Of a DNA stretch of 64,000 nt, positions 14,772-24,301 are shown piece by piece. The notes beneath the pieces are model-generated. The model did not search any database. It was not told where the DNA came from and saw only the letters and a program-made list of their open reading frames with translations. A program made the translations under genes and the position numbers. The DNA is taken from assembly GCF_030815485.1 (NCBI RefSeq), contig NZ_JAUSWV010000002.1, positions 1,674,001-1,738,000 on the forward strand. The letters run 5' to 3'. This stretch comes from Streptomyces rishiriensis (GTDB lineage: Bacteria > Actinomycetota > Actinomycetes > Streptomycetales > Streptomycetaceae). Numbering within the stretch: the first letter of the stretch is position 1; the number at the start of each line of letters is the position of its first letter.

Positions 14772-15131
14772 ATGCTTGATGCCCTGACGCTGGTGACCGG
14801 CGTCGCCGCGTTGCTGCTCGCCGCCTGGTGCGGCTGGGCCGCCTACCGTGACCAGCCGACGAAGGACTGGCATTTCATCGGGATGGCCGTGGTCTCCCTG
14901 CTGGCCGTGATCCAGCTGGTGGTCGGCATCGTCCAGCTGGCGCGGGGCGAGAAGCCGGAGCAGGGCACGACGATCTTCGTGGCGTATCTGCTGGGGGCGT
15001 TCGCGTGCGTTCCGGCGGCGGGGCTCATGTCACTGTCCGAGCGCACCCGCTGGGGTTCGGTGACCGCCGCCGCGGGCGCGGTGGTGCTCGCCGTGCTCGA
15101 GGTGCGGCTCTACGACATCTGGGGAGGCTGA
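14772..15131 (+). CDS. Small four-helix membrane protein, unknown function
   Basis: 119 residues with about four transmembrane segments: LTLVTGVAALLLAAWCGWAA, a second starting FIGMAVVSLLAVIQ, a third IFVAYLLGAFACVPAAG, and a fourth AAAGAVVLAVLEVRL. AAGG lies seven bases before the ATG. The next gene starts one base after this stop codon and is also a small four-helix membrane protein, so the two are clearly one operon and probably one complex. I do not recognise the family. Confidence 0.75.
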   Translation: MLDALTLVTGVAALLLAAWCGWAAYRDQPTKDWHFIGMAVVSLLAVIQLVVGIVQLARGEKPEQGTTIFVAYLLGAFACVPAAGLMSLSERTRWGSVTAAAGAVVLAVLEVRLYDIWGG

Positions 15132-15132
15132 G

Positions 15133-15549
15133 ATGGCGTCGGTGGACGACAAGCCGGAGCGGCTCATCAGCGGGCCCGGCATCCTGCTGGTGTGGTTCTA
15201 CGGCGTGATGGTGGTCGGGGCGGTGTCGCGGTCGGCGTACCAGATCGCGACCGAGTTCGACCGGGCGCCGCTGGCGTACGCGCTGTCGGCGGTGGCGGGC
15301 GTGGTGTACGGATTCATCACGTACTCGCTGGTGCGGGGCGGCGAGACCGCCCGCAGGGCGGCGCAGGTGTGCTGCGCCGCCGAGCTGGCGGGGGTGCTGA
15401 TCGTCGGCACCTGGACCCTGGTCGAGCCGTCGGCCTTCCCGGACTCGACCGTGTGGTCGAAGTACGGGATGGGGTACGTGTTCATCCCCGTGCTGCTGCC
15501 GCTGTCCGCCCTGTACTGGCTACGGAAGTCCCGCGCCGCTACGCGGTAG
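15133..15549 (+). CDS. Small four-helix membrane protein, unknown function
   Basis: 138 residues. Hydrophobic helices near 15-35 (GILLVWFYGVMVVGAVS), 45-65 (LAYALSAVAGVVYGFITYSL), 78-98 (AAELAGVLIVGTWTL) and 112-132 (GYVFIPVLLPLSALYWL). It follows the preceding membrane-protein gene after one base, with GGGGAGG as ribosome site inside the end of that gene. Its last 11 bases overlap the end of the convergent GNAT gene. No family recognised. Confidence 0.75.
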   Translation: MASVDDKPERLISGPGILLVWFYGVMVVGAVSRSAYQIATEFDRAPLAYALSAVAGVVYGFITYSLVRGGETARRAAQVCCAAELAGVLIVGTWTLVEPSAFPDSTVWSKYGMGYVFIPVLLPLSALYWLRKSRAATR

Positions 15550-16036
15550 CCGCGTACTCCCCCGCCTGCTTCTCCAGGACGATCATCGGTACCCCGTCCG
15601 TGCCCTGCGAGGTGCCGACCGTCTCGTAGCCGACCCGGCGGTAGAGGCGGAGATTGCCCTCGCTGCGGTGGCCGGTGAAGAGGCGGAACTTCTTGGCGCC
15701 GCGCTCCTCGGCCAGGGCCGCCTCGGCCGCGCGGAGCAGCCGCGCGCCGATGCCGTGACCCTGCAGACGCGGGTGGACGCAGAGCTTGCCGATGGCGGCG
15801 GCGCCGTCCTCGGTCAGGCTGCCCCGGACGGAGCCGACCACCTCGTCTCCCAGGCGGGCCACGAACACGCAGTCGGCGGCGAGTTCCTGCCGGACGGAGT
15901 CGAGGCTCTGGACGAGCGGGGCGATGCGGTAGTTGGCGTACAGCGCGGCTTCACTCTGGAAGCACAGGTACTGCAATCGGAAGATCTGCTCGGCATCCTG
16001 CTCGGTCGCCACCGAGATGGTCACGCTCATGCCCAT
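15539..16036 (-). CDS. GNAT family N-acetyltransferase
   Basis: 165 residues from the ATG at 16036, chosen because GAGGGG lies nine bases upstream. It starts MGMSVTISVATEQDAEQIF and carries the acetyl-CoA binding core VHPRLQGHGIGARLLRAAEA (Q-x-x-G-x-G/A type) and YRRVGYETVGTSQG at the C-terminus. Substrate unknown. Single gene; a sigma-like gene lies upstream on the same strand after 45 bases. Confidence 0.85.
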   Translation of the reverse strand: MGMSVTISVATEQDAEQIFRLQYLCFQSEAALYANYRIAPLVQSLDSVRQELAADCVFVARLGDEVVGSVRGSLTEDGAAAIGKLCVHPRLQGHGIGARLLRAAEAALAEERGAKKFRLFTGHRSEGNLRLYRRVGYETVGTSQGTDGVPMIVLEKQAGEYAATA

Positions 16037-16081
16037 GTGCGCACGCCCCTCGCTCACCTGATCGCCTGTGGTCCCTCACTC

Positions 16082-16588
16082 CTATCCCCGCACTTCGCGG
16101 GCCGCAACCTCCGGCGGCAGCAAACGACGCAGACATCCCAGACATCTGGAACGTTCCGGTCCGAGACTGCCCTGTGAGATACCCAACTCCCCCGCGATCT
16201 CGCGGTAGGTGAGGTCTCTCGGCGAGAGCAGTGCCTGGAGAAGGCGGGAGCAGCGGCCGGGCAGCCGGTGCACGGCCTCGCGCAGGGCGCGGTGCCGGGC
16301 AGCGGTGAGCGCGAGCTGCTCGGGGCCGCGATCGAGGTCGTCGGCCGGCTCGCTCGCGTACGGCTGCTCGCGGCGGTTCGTACGGCGGGCGCGGCGGACC
16401 TCGGCGCGGACGGCCCCGCGCAGCCAGCCCTGCGGGTCGGGCGGCGGGCCGTCGGTCGCGAGGTGCTCCAGCAGGCGGAGCCACACCGCCTGTTCCAGGT
16501 CACCGGGTTCGGTGCCGGTGGCATGGGCCTCGGCGGAGGCCTCCGCGGCGAGCAGCGGACGCAGGGTGGTGAGCAGATCGGGCGTCAT
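16082..16588 (-). CDS. Sigma-70-like/ECF-type protein with divergent region 2
   Basis: 168 residues from the ATG at 16588; an in-frame GTG nine bases earlier is also possible, and neither has a clear ribosome site. Region 2-like text is EPGDLEQAVWLRLLEHLATD and PQGWLRGAVRAEVRRARR. Region 4 is a good helix-turn-helix: SPRDLTYREIAGELGISQGS followed by LGPERSRCLGCLRRLL. It looks like a small Streptomyces sigma factor or sigma-like DNA-binding protein. No adjacent anti-sigma gene is visible. Confidence 0.7.
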   Translation of the reverse strand: MTPDLLTTLRPLLAAEASAEAHATGTEPGDLEQAVWLRLLEHLATDGPPPDPQGWLRGAVRAEVRRARRTNRREQPYASEPADDLDRGPEQLALTAARHRALREAVHRLPGRCSRLLQALLSPRDLTYREIAGELGISQGSLGPERSRCLGCLRRLLPPEVAAREVRG

Positions 16589-16655
16589 ATGCCACACGAT
16601 GCGACCGCCCGGGCTGCTGGTTGCCCGGGCGGCCGACTGTCACCCCAACGGGGAC

Positions 16656-17837
16656 TCAGCCGTTGACGAAGTCCGCGCGGGCCAGCAGTCCGGTGTCCGG
16701 GTTGTCCGTGAAGACGCCGTCGATACCGGTCGCGAAGTAGGTCCGGAACGCGCCGAGGGAATCACCGTAGGCGTCCGCGTCCGTGCCCTTGCGGAAGCTC
16801 GTGGGCAGGAAGGGGTTCTCGTTGCGCATGGTGTAGGGGTGCAGGACCAGACCGACCGCGTGGGCGTCCTTCACCAGGGTGGTCGGGGTGGTGAGGTCGC
16901 CGGCGGCGTCCTTGGGGATCACCAGGTCGAGGGTCGGGCCGATGCCCTGGGCGTAGCCCGCGATCTCCCTCAGGCCCGCCCGGGTGACCAGGTCGGCGAC
17001 CGTGCGCGGGTCGCCCGCCTCGACGAAGTCCCAGGGACGCGAGGTCGCGCCGGACAGCAGCACCACGAGCGGGTTGTCGACCAGCTTGTTGAGGCGCTGG
17101 ATGCTGCTCGGCTCGAAGGACTGCACGATGACCGGCGAGTTCTTCCTGTCCTTGCCGTACTTGTGCAGCAGCTTGGCGACCCGCTCCTCCAGACCCAGGC
17201 CAAGCCTGCGGAAGTAGGTGGGGTGCTTGGTCTCGGGGTAGATCCAGACCTGCTTGCCGCGCTTGCGGGTCTGCTCGTCCTGCCACCTCAGGACTTCCTC
17301 GAAGGTGGGGATCTCCCAGCGGCCGTCGTAGAGCGTGTTGTGCGGGCGGTTGGCCGGGATGCGCTCGACGGCGCGCAGGGTCTTCAGCTCGGCGAGGGTG
17401 AAGTCCTCGGTGAACCAGCCGGTCGTGGAGACGCCGTCGAGGATCTTCGTGGTCCTGCGGCCGGCGAACTCCGGATGGTCCGCGACGTCCGTGGTGCCGC
17501 CGATCTCCGGTTCGTGACGGCACACCAGGTGGCCGTCCCTGGTGGGCACGAGGTCCCCCGCCTCGACGATGTCCGCGCCCAGGTCCAGGGCGAGCTGGTA
17601 CGAGCCGAAGGTGTGCTCCGGCCGGTAGCCGCTGGCGCCCCGGTGACCGATGATCGTCGGCACGGGCAGGCCGCTCAGGCCCTTGCCGGAACGGGACGAG
17701 TCGGCGGCTACGGCCGTGCCCGACAGGCCGAGGACCGTTCCGGTGGCGCCCAGCACGGAGGCGCCGAGAAACGCCCGCCGTCCTGTGCCGCCCACGCCCG
17801 CCTGCTGGTTCGGCTCCTGCGTGCCCTGCGTTGCCAT
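16656..17837 (-). CDS. Secreted glycerophosphodiester phosphodiesterase (Tat substrate)
   Basis: 393 residues from the ATG at 17837 (GGAG seven bases upstream). A Tat signal TGRRAFLGASVLG begins near residue 18 and ends near AVAADSS. The catalytic GDPD domain opens with TIIGHRGASGYRPEHTFGSY, where HRG, and RPEHT carry the catalytic His pair and metal Glu; ADIVEAGDLVPTRDGHLVCRH gives the next metal ligands, and IYPETKHP and GVFTDNPDTG close the barrel. In the usual motif the second block reads EXD; here it is EAGD, a small variation. The enzyme would release glycerol 3-phosphate from teichoic acid or lipid headgroups outside the cell. Upstream it faces the acyltransferase gene on the other strand. 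Confidence 0.9.
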   Translation of the reverse strand: MATQGTQEPNQQAGVGGTGRRAFLGASVLGATGTVLGLSGTAVAADSSRSGKGLSGLPVPTIIGHRGASGYRPEHTFGSYQLALDLGADIVEAGDLVPTRDGHLVCRHEPEIGGTTDVADHPEFAGRRTTKILDGVSTTGWFTEDFTLAELKTLRAVERIPANRPHNTLYDGRWEIPTFEEVLRWQDEQTRKRGKQVWIYPETKHPTYFRRLGLGLEERVAKLLHKYGKDRKNSPVIVQSFEPSSIQRLNKLVDNPLVVLLSGATSRPWDFVEAGDPRTVADLVTRAGLREIAGYAQGIGPTLDLVIPKDAAGDLTTPTTLVKDAHAVGLVLHPYTMRNENPFLPTSFRKGTDADAYGDSLGAFRTYFATGIDGVFTDNPDTGLLARADFVNG

Positions 17838-18149
17838 GAGGGGTCTCCTGCCGTCGGCTCGTCCGTGCGGCCCGATCGTAGGGGTGTGGACATGACCATC
17901 GGGAGACCTCGGCCCCAACACGCGGGTGACGGCGGATGGCATGTGCCGTGCGGCCATCCGGCCGGATCCCGGCGGTAGTTCACTGCGTTCCGGGCAGATG
18001 ACAAGCAGGCGACGATACCGCCGTCCAGGTAAACGTACGTCAACAGTGCGTAAGACCTGGGTGACCCGATGTGCGTCACCCCCGGCGCCGCGAGTATCGT
18101 CCTCACCTGCACAGACTCATACCGTTTTCCCTTGACATCGGAGGGCTCG
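17838..18149. other. Divergent promoter region, no gene seen
   Basis: 312 bases between the glycerophosphodiesterase (minus) and the acyltransferase (plus). It includes an 8-bp palindrome ACGTACGT at 18033-18040 and a TATCGT box at 18096-18101 that could serve the plus-strand gene. A single PhoP-box-like unit GTTTACCTGGA is readable on the minus strand at 18034-18024, but without a second spaced unit. Confidence 0.4.
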
Positions 18150-18821
18150 TTGTCCCGCTTCGTGCTCATCAAGGCAGTACTCGGCCCGGTCATGCGCCTG
18201 ATGTTCCGCCCCCGGGTCGAGGGCGCGGAGCACATCCCCGGCGACGGGCCCGTCATCCTGGCAGGCAACCACCTCACGTTCATCGACTCGATGATCCTGC
18301 CGCTCGTGTGCGACCGGCAGGTGTTCTTCATCGGCAAGGACGAGTACGTCACCGGCAAGAGCCTCAAGGGCCGGTTCATGGCCTGGTTCTTCATCGGGGT
18401 CGGCATGATCCCGGTGGACCGTGACGGCGGCCGCGGCGGTGTGGCGGCGCTGATGACCGGGCGGCGGGTGCTGGAGGAGGGGAAGGTCTTCGGCATCTAC
18501 CCCGAGGGCACGCGGTCGCCCGACGGCCGGCTGTACCGGGGGCGGACGGGTATCGCCCGGCTGACGCTGATGACCGGGGCGCCGGTCGTGCCCTTCGCGA
18601 TGATCGGCACGGACAAGTTGCAGCCCGGCGGGGCGGGGATGCCCCGGCCGGGGCGGGTCACCGTCCGGTTCGGCGAGGCGATGGAGTTCTCCCGGTACGA
18701 CGGGATGGACCGGGACCGGTACGTGCTGCGGGCCGTGACGGACTCGGTGATGACCGAGGTCATGCGGTTGTCGGGGCAGGAGTACGTGGACATGTACGCC
18801 ACCAAGGCGAAGGCGGCGTAA
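18150..18821 (+). CDS. 1-acyl-sn-glycerol-3-phosphate acyltransferase (PlsC family)
   Basis: 223 residues from a TTG at 18150, chosen for the GGAGGG six bases upstream. The four family blocks are present: ILAGNHLTFIDSMILPL (H-x4-D catalytic motif), GRFMAWFFIGVGMIPVDRDG, FGIYPEGTRSPDGRLYRGRTG (here split as YPEGTRS then GRTGIARL), and GAPVVPFAMIGTDKLQ. The enzyme acylates lysophosphatidate or a related acceptor at the inner membrane face in phospholipid synthesis. It stands alone on the plus strand. Confidence 0.9.
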   Translation: MSRFVLIKAVLGPVMRLMFRPRVEGAEHIPGDGPVILAGNHLTFIDSMILPLVCDRQVFFIGKDEYVTGKSLKGRFMAWFFIGVGMIPVDRDGGRGGVAALMTGRRVLEEGKVFGIYPEGTRSPDGRLYRGRTGIARLTLMTGAPVVPFAMIGTDKLQPGGAGMPRPGRVTVRFGEAMEFSRYDGMDRDRYVLRAVTDSVMTEVMRLSGQEYVDMYATKAKAA

Positions 18822-18870
18822 GCCTTCGGCGGTCGGCCGTTCTCAGGCGCGGGATGCGGGTGCGGTGCGC

Positions 18871-19045
18871 TGCGGGTCGTCGCGCGTGCCCCGCGTCCCC
18901 GAGGTTCGGGTGCGGGGGCGTTGTGGGTCGACGCGCACTTCCCCGCGCCCCTGAGGTTCCAGCGCGAGGTCCGGCGTGCCGCTGAAGTACGGGTGCAGGC
19001 GCGATGTGGGTCGTCGCCGGTTCCCCGCGCGCGCCCCTCTCGTGG
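18871..19045. repeat. Three degenerate copies of a dispersed GC-rich element
   Basis: Three related stretches at about 18871-18903, 18923-18956 and 19005-19045, each reading roughly TGGGTCGWCGCGC then TTCCCCGCGCCCCT, in the gap between two converging genes. Reverse-strand relatives of the same text occur at 56228-56252 and a worn copy at 22616-22650. I know this sequence type as a common intergenic element of Streptomyces chromosomes. No coding frame is supported here. Confidence 0.55.
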
Positions 19046-19096
19046 GGCTCGTCCCGGAACGTGGCGATCCGCCACCGCGTCCCTGAGCGGAGACCT

Positions 19097-20620
19097 CTAG
19101 TCGGCGTTCTCCAGGCGCTGTCCCTTGAGCAGGAACCACGCCGCCACCGCTGTCGCCAGCAGGACCGCCGCGCCCACTCCGACCGCCACGCTCAGGCCGT
19201 CGACGAACGCCTCCCGGGCCGACGACAGCATTTTTTCGGCCGTGCTCGGCGACATGTGGCCCGCCGCCTCCACCGCGCCGCCCAGTGACTCGTGGGCGCC
19301 TTCCGGCGTACCCGCCGGGGCCGCGAAGCCGCGGTACACGCCCGTCACGATCGAGCCGAGTACGGCGATGCCGAGGGCCGCGCCGAGTTCGTACGCCGTC
19401 TCGGAGACCGCGGACGCCGCTCCCGCCTGTTCCTTGGGCACGGAGCCCAGGATGACGTCGGCGGTCACCGTGAAGGAGAAGCCCGCCCCCACGCCGACCA
19501 CCAGCAGCGCGGCGCCCAGCAACGGGTAGCCGGTGGACCCGTCGATCGTCGTCAGGGCCGCCAGCGCGAGACCGATCGCGGCGAGACCGCCGGAGACCAC
19601 CGCGCGTACCGAGAACCGGCGGGCCGCTCGGCCCGCGATCAGACCGGCCACCACCGCGCCGACGGCCGCGGGCAGTTCGGCCATACCGGCTTCGAACGGC
19701 CACCTGCCCTGGACGAGCTGCAGGTACTGGGAGAGGAAGAACACCAGGCCGGACAGGCCCAGGATGGTCAGCAGGTCGGCCAGGACCGCGCCGCCGAAGC
19801 CGCGGTTGCGGAAGAGCCGCATGTCCAGCAGCGGGGCCGGCAGGGTCAGCTGGCGGCGGACGAAGCCGTACAGCGCGGCCGCGCCCAGCAGGCCCGTCCC
19901 GAGCGCGATCCCGGTGACGCCGTGCGTGGCGGCCTCCTTGACGGCGTAGACGACACCGATCATGCCGACCAGGGACAGCAGCACGCTGGGCAGGTCCCAG
20001 GGGCCGGGGTTCGGGGTGCGGGATTCCGGGAGCGTCCGGATGCCGACGACGACCAGGACGACCATCACGGGCAGGTTGATCAGGAAGACCGAGCCCCACC
20101 AGAAGTGCTCGAGGAGGAAGCCGCCCACGATGGGGCCGACCGCGGTGCCAGCGGAAGCCGTCGCGCCCCAGATGCCGACCGCGAGGCTGCGCTCGCGCGG
20201 GTCGTGGAAGAGGTTGCGGATCAGGGCGAGGGTCGCGGGCATCAGGGTCGCGCCGGCGACACCGAGCAGGGCCCGGGCCGCGATCATCGTCTCCGGGGTC
20301 GTAGCGTAGGCGTTGAGGACCGATATCAGCCCGAACGCGGTGGCGCCCATGAGCAGGATCCGCTTGCGGCCGATGCGGTCGCCGAGGCTGCCCATCGAGA
20401 CGAGCAGGCCGGCGATGACGAAGGAGTAGACGTCGCCGATCCAGAGGAGCTGGGTGCCGGAGGGCTCGAGGTCCTCGCTGATGTAGGGGGTCGCGAGACC
20501 GAGGACGGTCGCGTCGACGGCCACCAGCAGCACGGCGAGCACGAGGACGGAGAGCGCGAGCCAACGGTCCGGGCGCTTCACCGCCCCGGTCGTGGCCGCC
20601 GGCCGCAGGGTGCTGGTCAT
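19097..20620 (-). CDS. MFS drug exporter, DHA2 family
   Basis: 507 residues, a length fitting 14 transmembrane helices. It opens with WLALSVLVLAVLLVAVDATV and has the MFS motif A region SMGSLGDRIGRKRILLMGAT (about residues 75-95) and motif C-like GVAGATLMPATLALIRNLF and GTAVGPIVGGFLLEHFWWGS. Such pumps export toxic compounds using the proton gradient. GAGG lies four bases before the ATG. A TetR regulator lies upstream on the same strand across a 219-bp gap filled mostly by a 15-bp repeat, so the regulator probably controls this pump. Confidence 0.9.
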   Translation of the reverse strand: MTSTLRPAATTGAVKRPDRWLALSVLVLAVLLVAVDATVLGLATPYISEDLEPSGTQLLWIGDVYSFVIAGLLVSMGSLGDRIGRKRILLMGATAFGLISVLNAYATTPETMIAARALLGVAGATLMPATLALIRNLFHDPRERSLAVGIWGATASAGTAVGPIVGGFLLEHFWWGSVFLINLPVMVVLVVVGIRTLPESRTPNPGPWDLPSVLLSLVGMIGVVYAVKEAATHGVTGIALGTGLLGAAALYGFVRRQLTLPAPLLDMRLFRNRGFGGAVLADLLTILGLSGLVFFLSQYLQLVQGRWPFEAGMAELPAAVGAVVAGLIAGRAARRFSVRAVVSGGLAAIGLALAALTTIDGSTGYPLLGAALLVVGVGAGFSFTVTADVILGSVPKEQAGAASAVSETAYELGAALGIAVLGSIVTGVYRGFAAPAGTPEGAHESLGGAVEAAGHMSPSTAEKMLSSAREAFVDGLSVAVGVGAAVLLATAVAAWFLLKGQRLENAD

Positions 20621-20633
20621 GATTCCTCTCTCT

Positions 20634-20785
20634 GTGGTGCGAGGTTCCGTGGTGCGGAGTCTGGTGGTCCGGATTCCGTGGCGCGGGCGCTGAGTCCCCT
20701 AGCGCGGGGGTCCGTGATGCGGGGTTCCCTGGCGCGGAGTTCCGGGGTACGGGATTCCGTGGTGCTGGGTTCCGTGGTGCGGGAC
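20634..20785. repeat. Degenerate 15-bp tandem repeat between tetR and the MFS gene
   Basis: About nine units with consensus GTGGTGCGGGGTTCC; clean 15-base units occupy 20634-20663 and about 20713-20772, with a longer broken unit between. The unit length equals five codons, and one minus-strand frame reads as repeats like APRNP, but it lies after the stop of the TetR gene and before the MFS start, so it is not part of either protein as called. Confidence 0.8.
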
Positions 20786-20839
20786 CGGTCCGGGACTCCG
20801 CCAGCGGGTCCAGCGGTGCCGGGTAGGGGCTGGCGGTTG

Positions 20840-21448
20840 CTAGCGAGCCGGGCTGTGCGGCGGGATGTGCGGCGGCAGGCTCCGCGGTGCCGCCTCCTGC
20901 GGTGCGGGCGGCCTCAGCGCGCCGCCGAGCAGCAGCTCGACGATCATGTGCCGGAAGTCCTTGGGGGCGCCCTTGCCGCTCTGCACCATCCAGGCGCCGG
21001 AGGCCAGCAGGCCGAACAGCGCCTCGCTGAGCCAGGCAGGCGTGAGGTCGATGCGGAACTCGCCGCTCAGCTGGCCGCGCCGGAAGAGGTCCGAGACCCG
21101 CTCGTCGATCCGGGTCCAGCCCTGATGCTGCTCCTCGCCCTCGAACAACTGGTTCTCGGTGTAGAGGAAGGCGAGCAGGCCGGCGGCCGGTTCGATCTCC
21201 TGGACGAGCCGGTGTACGGCGTCGCGCGCGGGGCCCTCGTCGAGTCGTGCCGCGTCCAGCGCGGTCTCGCACTCCGCGATACCGAGGGCCTCCAGGGCCC
21301 GCACGAGCGCGTCCCGGCCGGCGAAGTGACGGTGCAGCGTGGCCCGGCTGATCCCGGCGGCCTTGGCGACCTCGTCCATCGTCGCCGTGGACTTGCGGGT
21401 CAGCAGGGCCGCGGCACCGCGCAGCACTTGTTCACGATCGACAGCCAT
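20840..21448 (-). CDS. TetR family transcriptional regulator
   Basis: 202 residues. The N-terminal helix-turn-helix is typical: TMDEVAKAAGISRATLHRHF then AGRDALVRALEALG (residues 18-55). The ligand domain has no recognisable specificity. The C-terminus is Pro/His-rich (PPHIPPHSPAR). It lies just upstream of a DHA2 exporter on the same strand, and an inverted repeat of ATGAGAC lies in its promoter region, so autoregulation plus control of the pump is the likely role. A TATTCT box ends six bases before the ATG, so the message may be leaderless. Confidence 0.88.
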   Translation of the reverse strand: MAVDREQVLRGAAALLTRKSTATMDEVAKAAGISRATLHRHFAGRDALVRALEALGIAECETALDAARLDEGPARDAVHRLVQEIEPAAGLLAFLYTENQLFEGEEQHQGWTRIDERVSDLFRRGQLSGEFRIDLTPAWLSEALFGLLASGAWMVQSGKGAPKDFRHMIVELLLGGALRPPAPQEAAPRSLPPHIPPHSPAR

Positions 21449-21486
21449 GAGACAAGAATAGCCTAGATGAGACAGTGGTGTCTCAT
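21447..21486 (-). promoter_or_regulatory. Candidate TetR operator
   Basis: Half-site ATGAGAC occurs at 21447-21453 and 21467-21473, and its complement GTCTCAT at 21480-21486. The last two form an inverted repeat with 7-bp arms and a six-base centre, 19 bases upstream of the tetR start codon, over the presumed promoter (TATTCT at 21459-21454 on the minus strand). Confidence 0.6.
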
Positions 21487-21526
21487 TCCGGGGCCGCGTG
21501 GGCTCAGAGCGGGCCGTCCGAGGGCC

Positions 21527-22498
21527 TCAGTGCCAGGGCAGGCCGGCGCGACGCTCCCAGTACGCACGCGGCTCCTCCGCCAGCCCGGCCAGCCGTTCCA
21601 CCTGCTCGTCGTCGAGGTCCACGACCGCCGCGTGCAGGTTGGAGGCGAGCTGGGCGGCGGTCGCCGCGCCGGAGAGGACGACACCGGCCCAGGGCTGGCG
21701 CAGGATCAGCGCGAGGGCGACCGCGTCGCAGCCGAGCGACGTCTGTGCCGCGACGGCCTTCAGGGCGTCCGGCGCATGGGGCTGGGCGAGGCGTCCGTTG
21801 GCCATGCCCTCCTTCACGATCACCGTGAGCCCGGCGTCATGGGCCTCGGCGAGGGCGGGGCCGGCCGACGGCTCCAGCGCGTTGTACGTCGACTGGACGG
21901 TACGGAAGAGGGGTTCGCCGTCGACCGTCACGGCGAGGGCGGCGCGAATGGCGTCGGCCTGGGCCGGGCCGCTGGTGGAGAACCCGACGGTGAGGCCCTG
22001 CGTGGCGGCCTCGGCCAGCTTCGCGTGGAGTTCCTTGTCGGTGAGAGCGGGGCTGTCTGGGGTCACCGAGTGGATCTGGTAGAGATCGAGCCGGTCGCCG
22101 AGCAGTTCCGCCGTCTCGGCGCGCTGCCGTTCGTACGTCGCGAGCCCGTGGTCCTTGACCTCGTGCCGGTCCGCGTCCGTCGTCCAGTCGGCGGTGTAGG
22201 TGTAGCCCCACTTGCTGCCCACGACGATGTCGTCCGCGTCGGGCCTGGCCTTCAGCCAGTCGGCGAGGAACTCCTCCGAACGGCCGTAGGAGCGGGCCGC
22301 GTCGAAGTAGCGGACGCCCTGGGCGTAGGCGGCGTCGAGGAGTTCGTGGGTGCGCGCGCGCAGCGTCTCGACGCTGCGGTTCTCTCCGAGGTCGTGGTCC
22401 CGGCCGAGGTTGATGTAGCCGGGGCGGCCGACGGCGGCGAGGCCGAGTCCGAGGTGGCAGGTGGGGGTTGTCGCTGAGGCCAGTCGGGCGAAGGGCAT
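21527..22498 (-). CDS. Aldo/keto reductase
   Basis: 323 residues from the ATG at 22498 (GGAG six bases upstream). The barrel carries LGLGLAAVGRPGYINLGR, then LLDAAYAQGVRYFDAARSYG with the catalytic Asp and Tyr (D-x3-Y), VVGSKWGYTYTADWT with the Lys, and DLYQIHSVT with the His. It would reduce an aldehyde or ketone with NADPH. The substrate is unknown. It lies between argH and tetR; the tetR gene follows on the same strand only after the operator region, so it is likely a separate unit. Confidence 0.88.
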   Translation of the reverse strand: MPFARLASATTPTCHLGLGLAAVGRPGYINLGRDHDLGENRSVETLRARTHELLDAAYAQGVRYFDAARSYGRSEEFLADWLKARPDADDIVVGSKWGYTYTADWTTDADRHEVKDHGLATYERQRAETAELLGDRLDLYQIHSVTPDSPALTDKELHAKLAEAATQGLTVGFSTSGPAQADAIRAALAVTVDGEPLFRTVQSTYNALEPSAGPALAEAHDAGLTVIVKEGMANGRLAQPHAPDALKAVAAQTSLGCDAVALALILRQPWAGVVLSGAATAAQLASNLHAAVVDLDDEQVERLAGLAEEPRAYWERRAGLPWH

Positions 22499-22656
22499 CG
22501 CGGGCTCCGTTGGTCGACTCCGGTACGGCTTCGACCAACGTAACCCGCGACGAGCTCCCGCTCCCGCCGCGAGGCCCGGTTCGTCCGGACCTTCGGCGGG
22601 CGCGGGCGCGTCGCGGCTTGCCGCGCAGTCCTCCGCGCCCCGCAAGGGCGTTGCGC

Positions 22657-24157
<1,501 letters not shown>

Positions 24158-24301
24158 TTCGAGCCCGGACTGCCGCCCCGGATCGGGATCCCGGGAAGTT
24201 TTCGGCAGCGGTTTGAACGACAGCAACCGCTTACCCGTACTCACGACTGAACGCCGGCGCCGCGTCTGTACACCCACTCCTGACCCAAGTGAGGCATCCG
24301 C

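Noticed and set aside
18024..18034. PhoP box upstream of the glycerophosphodiesterase
   Set aside because: Only a single good unit GTTTACCTGGA was found; the second direct repeat at 11-base spacing does not match.
18132..18137. Promoter TTGACA at the acyltransferase start
   Set aside because: The hexamer lies 12 bases before the start codon; a -10 at normal spacing would fall inside the gene, and the ribosome site is right after it.
20634..20785. CRISPR array
   Set aside because: Units are 15 bases, contiguous, and degenerate, with no spacers and no cas genes.
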